From positions 3,321,662-3,385,661 of the forward strand of contig NC_031474.1 of the NCBI RefSeq assembly GCF_000006565.2: DNA of 64,000 nt. Direction: 5' to 3'. Position 1 is the stretch's first letter. Each line of letters opens with the position of its first letter. Below are positions 59,988-64,000 of the stretch, in pieces. The notes beneath the pieces are model-generated. The model worked only from the letters and a program-made list of their open reading frames with translations. It was not told where the DNA came from and searched no databases. The position numbers and the translations under genes were made by a program. The stretch comes from Toxoplasma gondii ME49. Lineage: Eukaryota > Apicomplexa > Conoidasida > Eucoccidiorida > Sarcocystidae.

Positions 59988-59993
59988 GGAAAG

Positions 59994-60054
59994 ATGAGTG
60001 GCGACGCGTCGCTTCCATCTTTGTTTCTTGAGGACAGATCAGCGGAATACGGAG
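59994..60054 (+). CDS. Possible first exon of an unresolved plus-strand gene
   Basis: AAAGATGAGTGGC gives an acceptable start context, followed by a 20-codon frame (MSGDASLPSLFLEDRSAEYG) that ends at a perfect GTGAGT donor in phase 1. No partner exon could be fixed, though 62089-62390 (+) holds an exon-like Glu/Lys/Arg-rich frame ending in a Cys/His-containing stretch. Treated as a lead only. Confidence 0.25.
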
Positions 60055-60782
60055 GTGAGTGCACCCGCAGCAAGGCAGGTGACGCAGCAGGTCTCGCACG
60101 CGGGGGAAGACGCGCATCCTGGAAGGAAGGCTGGGATGCAGAGTGACAGGAAGAAGAGAGAGGCCGACAAGCCGAGGGAGCTAGCCGAGAACGAGGCTTT
60201 TTTGTCTGCTGGCACCACTCCACCCAGAAAACTCGAGAGCCGTCAACCGGGGAGGTACACTTGCAGACCCGTAGAATGTGGAGATGGAAATGCAAGCGGA
60301 GAGCGACTCTCTGGAGCAGCCGGGGATGCGACGGAGGCTGCAGGCGCCTTCAGAGGAGAGACACAGAGAGGACGAATGATGGCGAGAGACACTCACGACC
60401 CCTGCGTCCGTAGAGCGAGAGAGACAGAACGTGGTCGTCGGCCAGAGGAAGAAGAAAGAAGCGACGGAGACGCTTGCTTTGCACGGGTCTCTCTCGCACT
60501 GGGTGCAAGCCTCTCGCCAGAGCAAGGAGTCGGAGACAGAGGTCGACGACAAGGAACAGAAGAGAGAAGAAGTGGACCTCGCTCTTGTGTTCTTGAAGCG
60601 CGCGAAGGCTCTCGGGAGATGTGGGCAGTGACAGGCGCGGCCTGCGGGACCCGCGAAGACGCAAACTGCGCGGAGCCATCTGGAGGAAAGAAGGAAGAAA
60701 GGAACCGTGAAGGAGCATCTGAAGGATGCGAAGAGAAAAAGAAGAGCTAGGAGGGAGAGAAGAACCAGCAGACACCATTGAC

Positions 60783-60794
60783 GGGGGGGGGGGG
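60783..60794 (+). repeat. Poly-G run of 12
   Basis: An uninterrupted run of 12 G. Such runs are prone to length error in assemblies and would shift any reading frame crossing it. Confidence 0.9.
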
Positions 60795-63413
60795 CGTTCG
60801 GAAATAAGACGCGGATGTCCGGTGGAAGTTTTCCAGAGGAAGAAAGCTTCGGAATGTGCACATGCAGAACTTCGGATCTAAGTCATGCGACGCCGGTCAC
60901 TGTGTCACCCGAGGCAAGTGTCTCCCGGCGCTCTTTCGGGGTGAGTATCGCCCTCCGCCGATCCCCATGCGGTCCATGCACATGACCTCTCTGAACATGC
61001 GCATGCACAAGAGAAGGAGCAGAAGAAGAAGGGGGAAGAAGTCGAAAAATGAAGATACGCAAGAGGAGGCGTGCTCCAGGGAAGAAGAGACGTCGGCAGG
61101 TCCAGTGCCTCGGTCGGCCTCTGTACGCCCGAGAAGGCATGTGTGGACAGTTGGCTACGTGGTTCGCGGCGACAAGACGCCAGCGAAGAAAACGACGAAG
61201 CGAGAGACGCTGGCGAAGAAGATGCAGACGAGGCTTGAGCAGGGACCGAAGAGACAAGAGTCACACACCTCGAGCTCCATCCACGTAGGCAGCGGAGGGG
61301 GATGCTCCATGCTGCATGTGCGAACAAGGAGACCGTGACAAAGGAGAGTGCACAGAGGAGAAGACGAAGAAGGAGAGGACTGAGTGTACGGCGGCAGCGT
61401 GGATGGAGGAGAGAAGTCGTGAGACAGAGGGAGAGGCGCACTGCGAGCAGGGAGTGACGGGCGCGATGCTCAGCTGGGAACCAGATTCCGTTTTCAAAAG
61501 AGACGACCCTTGAGCGTAGTGCGACACCGAGCAGGCAGGAGAAGCGCTCGAGGCAGGAGAGTCGCCGGAAGGGGAAGCGTAAGACGCAGGACAGGAGGCA
61601 TGAACAGCAGTTGAAGAGATGCAGTTTGTGGTGGAAGAGTGGAGTGCAAGAGAAGAAGAGTGACTAGAAGTCAGACTCGCGCTGCTACGAGACAGAAGGG
61701 CAGGTCGCACGAAAAGGTGACTCAACGCGGAACCCTCGTTTGTTCGGCGACCTCCCTACCGCTTCTGGAAGCGTCCCTCTGGAAAGGTGCCGGAAACGAA
61801 GAAGAGAAAGCAGCAGGGTAGGAGGACGCAGCATGATGCGGCATCATCAGCCGCTCTCTGGCCCTCATTTTTCCAGCTGCAGCGAGACAGGGGAGACCTC
61901 TGTCTCCGTGGTCTCTTCGCCCTCGTGAATCTGTCGCTTTTCGCTTCCTGTGAGGCTCTACTCCTCAAGCAAATAGGTCTTTCACCGCTCCTCCCTTGGA
62001 GCGTGTCTCGCCTCCGCAGCCTCACACACAGCCAGCAGACCGCGCGCCAACGCGGCCGATGAACACGCAGGGACCGAACGAGGATTAGTGGCCAGCCCTG
62101 TCGGAAGAAGAGGACAAGAATCCGCTCCGTGTACTCCTTACAGAGGAGGAGGAGAAGAGAAGGAGAAGAGAAGCAGAAGAGGAGGAGAAGAGGAGGAAGA
62201 AGAAGGCCTCAGACGGAGCAGCAGGTGGACTCGAATTCGAAATGCGACGGCCGATTCATGTCTCTATCTTTCAGGAGTGTGCACAAATGGTCGTTCACTG
62301 CTTAACGGAAAAGCATGTTTTCTGCGGAAACCACTGCCTTGCTGGTTGTGTGTCGATCTCTCCACGTTGAAGCTTCTTCGCGAAGCAGCAGCGGCAGCCG
62401 CGGCCTCGAGGCGCGCCCAGCAGGGCGCAGAAACGTATTTTTGCTGGCAGGTCTGTTCCCCGTCCATCGCGACTATCCTTTTTGAGAGCACGAGAGCGCG
62501 ATTTCTCCGCAAAGGACGCAGACCAAGGCGAATCGAACTCGCTTGTTCTTCCTGAATCTCTGGAACGCGAGCTAACCACTGAGCACTGTCTCTCCGCCTC
62601 AGCAGCTGTCGTCGGCGCCACAGGACAGCTGCTCTCTGCAATTTGAGGCACACCCGCGAAGGGTGTCTCTTTTTGCGTGGTGCATGCGGGCCGAAAAAGT
62701 TGGCTGCTCTACGAGGCAGCGCGTGACACGACTGCGCTCTGGGCGGAGAAACAGCAAGGGGGGTTTGTGTCTCCGTTTCGTTTTTCCACGGGAAAGGCTC
62801 ACCCTTTTTCGTACAGTCCCTGTTTTCTACGCCGTTCTCAGTGTGTGTGTGTGTGCGAGAAACACCGCATCCGCAGTTTCTTCCGCTTCGCAGTGGACGC
62901 TCTGCACCTCTCCGCTGCCGGTCTCCCCCCCCCTGTCGTCGTCCCGGAAGTACACAGCACTCGCGTTTTCCTTCCCTGTTCTCCCTCGTTTTTCGCAAAT
63001 CTCTTTTCTTTCTCCCTCTCTTTCTGCTCTTCTCCCCCCTGCGTTTCTCTCCCCACCACACTCCCTCGTCGCTCCACACTGCCGCCTCCCCCCTGTTTTG
63101 TCCGTGCTCTGCTCGTCCCCTCCAGTCGCTCTCTCGCGCTGCCGATCTCTTGTCGCGCCGTCTTCTGGCAGGTGCCGCTACTCTTCTCCCGGGAGCTTTT
63201 CGTGGACGCGTGGTGACTTGATTTTCCCTCGCGCTTCTGTCTTTCACTTCTCTGGGTCTCCGTCGACGAAGACACTCGCGCGGGAGACCAAGCGCTCCGA
63301 CACACGGTCCAGGGAACCCTGACAGCAGGCAGCACTGGGCGAGGCGCTCGTCCTCGGAAACCTCTTTTGTTTCTTCTTCCCCGACAAGGTAAGAGGTACT
63401 CTGCATCTGCTTC

Positions 63414-63794
63414 TCAGGCACTCGTCGAAATCCTGCTCCCTCGCGTCCAACCTCTCACTCGCGTTCCCCTTTGCCTTTTTCCCTCGCCTGCTCTCCTCTT
63501 GTCTCCGTCGCTCAGCTTCTCTTCTTCTTCTCTTTTTTCCTTCATCCTCTTACTTTCTCGTGCTCGCGTCAAATGCGCTCTTCTTTCTGCGTCTGCCTCT
63601 CCCGTCTTCCCAACGCCTTCAGGGATGTCTTCAATGTGTGTCTGTGCTGTGGTCCCGAGACTGAGTTTCCGATTTTTCTTCTTCACTTCTCCCTCTGGTT
63701 CGGTGTACGCCTTGAAGATGTATCCATTTTCCGACGGAGACTGGAGCACATCTGAAGCTTGCACCCAGTGGGGAACGCGTTTCTGTCTCCACAT
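63414..63794 (-). CDS. Possible exon of a minus-strand protein
   Basis: A 126-codon minus-strand frame from the Met at 63794. The first 60 residues look like real protein (HWVQASDVLQSPSENGYIFK, KAYTEPEGEVKKK, THIEDIPEGVGKT); the end is a Lys/Glu/Arg-rich helix-like stretch. No domain is recognised. Sequence before the Met is purine-rich, so no acceptor is evident and an initiator exon is the simplest reading. Overlapping plus-strand frames are pyrimidine-driven. Confidence 0.3.
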   Translation of the reverse strand: MWRQKRVPHWVQASDVLQSPSENGYIFKAYTEPEGEVKKKNRKLSLGTTAQTHIEDIPEGVGKTGEADAERRAHLTRARESKRMKEKREEEEKLSDGDKRRAGEGKRQRGTRVRGWTRGSRISTSA

Positions 63795-64000
63795 CGTGCA
63801 AGCTTTCTTCCTCGATGTTTATGACTCTTCTTCTCTCCGACGCCTTCTTCCTCACCTATCGACTTTGCTCTCCCCTGCAAGTTCCTTCTTCTCTGTTGTC
63901 TCGCTCTCTCTCGACCCGTAGGTATCCTCTCGTCCCTCGAAAGTGCTATCCCCTCTCCGTTGCCTGTGTATTGTTTTCATCTCTCCGTTTTCTCCCCCTT

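Larger units (their letters stand above)
60055..64000. other. Strand-biased low-complexity region, gene content unresolved
   Basis: To about 61650 and again at 62100-62220 the plus strand is rich in GAAGA/GGAG words; from about 62700 to 63640 it is pyrimidine-rich. Long frames therefore occur on several strands and phases: 60181-60861 (-), 60905-61441 (-), 61261-61725 (-), 62264-63421 (-) and 59998-60750 (+). None shows a domain. The right end may be the leader of a gene that starts outside the window. Confidence 0.4.

Noticed and set aside
62264..63421. 385-codon minus-strand frame
   Set aside because: It runs through purine-rich sequence where stops are rare, contains an Arg-rich low-complexity majority, overlaps the tRNA-like segment, and opens at a non-ATG codon. 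Kept only as part of the unresolved region.
1..64000. Mitochondrial or plastid DNA insertions, common in coccidian nuclei
   Set aside because: I looked for cytochrome b, cytochrome oxidase and plastid ribosomal protein motifs among the translated frames and saw none. Short non-coding fragments could still be missed.

Overview
The window looks like nuclear DNA of a tissue-cyst coccidian (Toxoplasma, Hammondia or Neospora type). The evidence is compositional and structural: balanced GC, intron-rich genes with short exons and strong (C/G)AG|GTGAGN or GTAAGN donors, CAAAATGG-like start contexts, very long disordered Ser/Arg/Glu-rich coding tails, pyrimidine-rich leaders, many GCATGC words, and an EGF-rich secretory protein. 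I cannot fix the species from sequence alone. No bacterial, plastid, mitochondrial or viral segment was recognised.

Layout, left to right. 1011-1556 (-): small, probably mitochondrial, single-membrane-span protein. 5691-8476 (+): four-exon secretory thioredoxin-fold protein that lacks the CxxC pair. 10247-12945 (-): two-exon, highly charged, probably nuclear protein. 16574-18238 (+): two-exon orphan with a signal peptide. 21135-28748 (+): four-exon Sec14/CRAL-TRIO protein with a disordered tail of about 1550 residues. 33561-39388 (+): multi-exon secreted protein with about ten EGF repeats, interrupted by a long cysteine-free insert. 41500-44084 (-): two-exon unknown protein with an Ala/Pro/Glu tail. 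46620-54054 (+): nine-exon Rab GDP-dissociation inhibitor, the only gene identified with near certainty. 54055-64000: no gene I can model fully. It holds strand-biased low-complexity sequence with long overlapping frames and probably fragments of one or more genes, some possibly decayed.

The genes do not form an operon, as expected for a eukaryote. Several point to the secretory and membrane-traffic system: Rab recycling (GDI), lipid transfer (CRAL-TRIO), and three secretory-pathway cargo or lumen proteins. That is a loose theme, not evidence of one pathway. Exon boundaries were set by matching reading-frame phase across GT/AG sites and by continuity of domain patterns. They have not been checked against transcripts.
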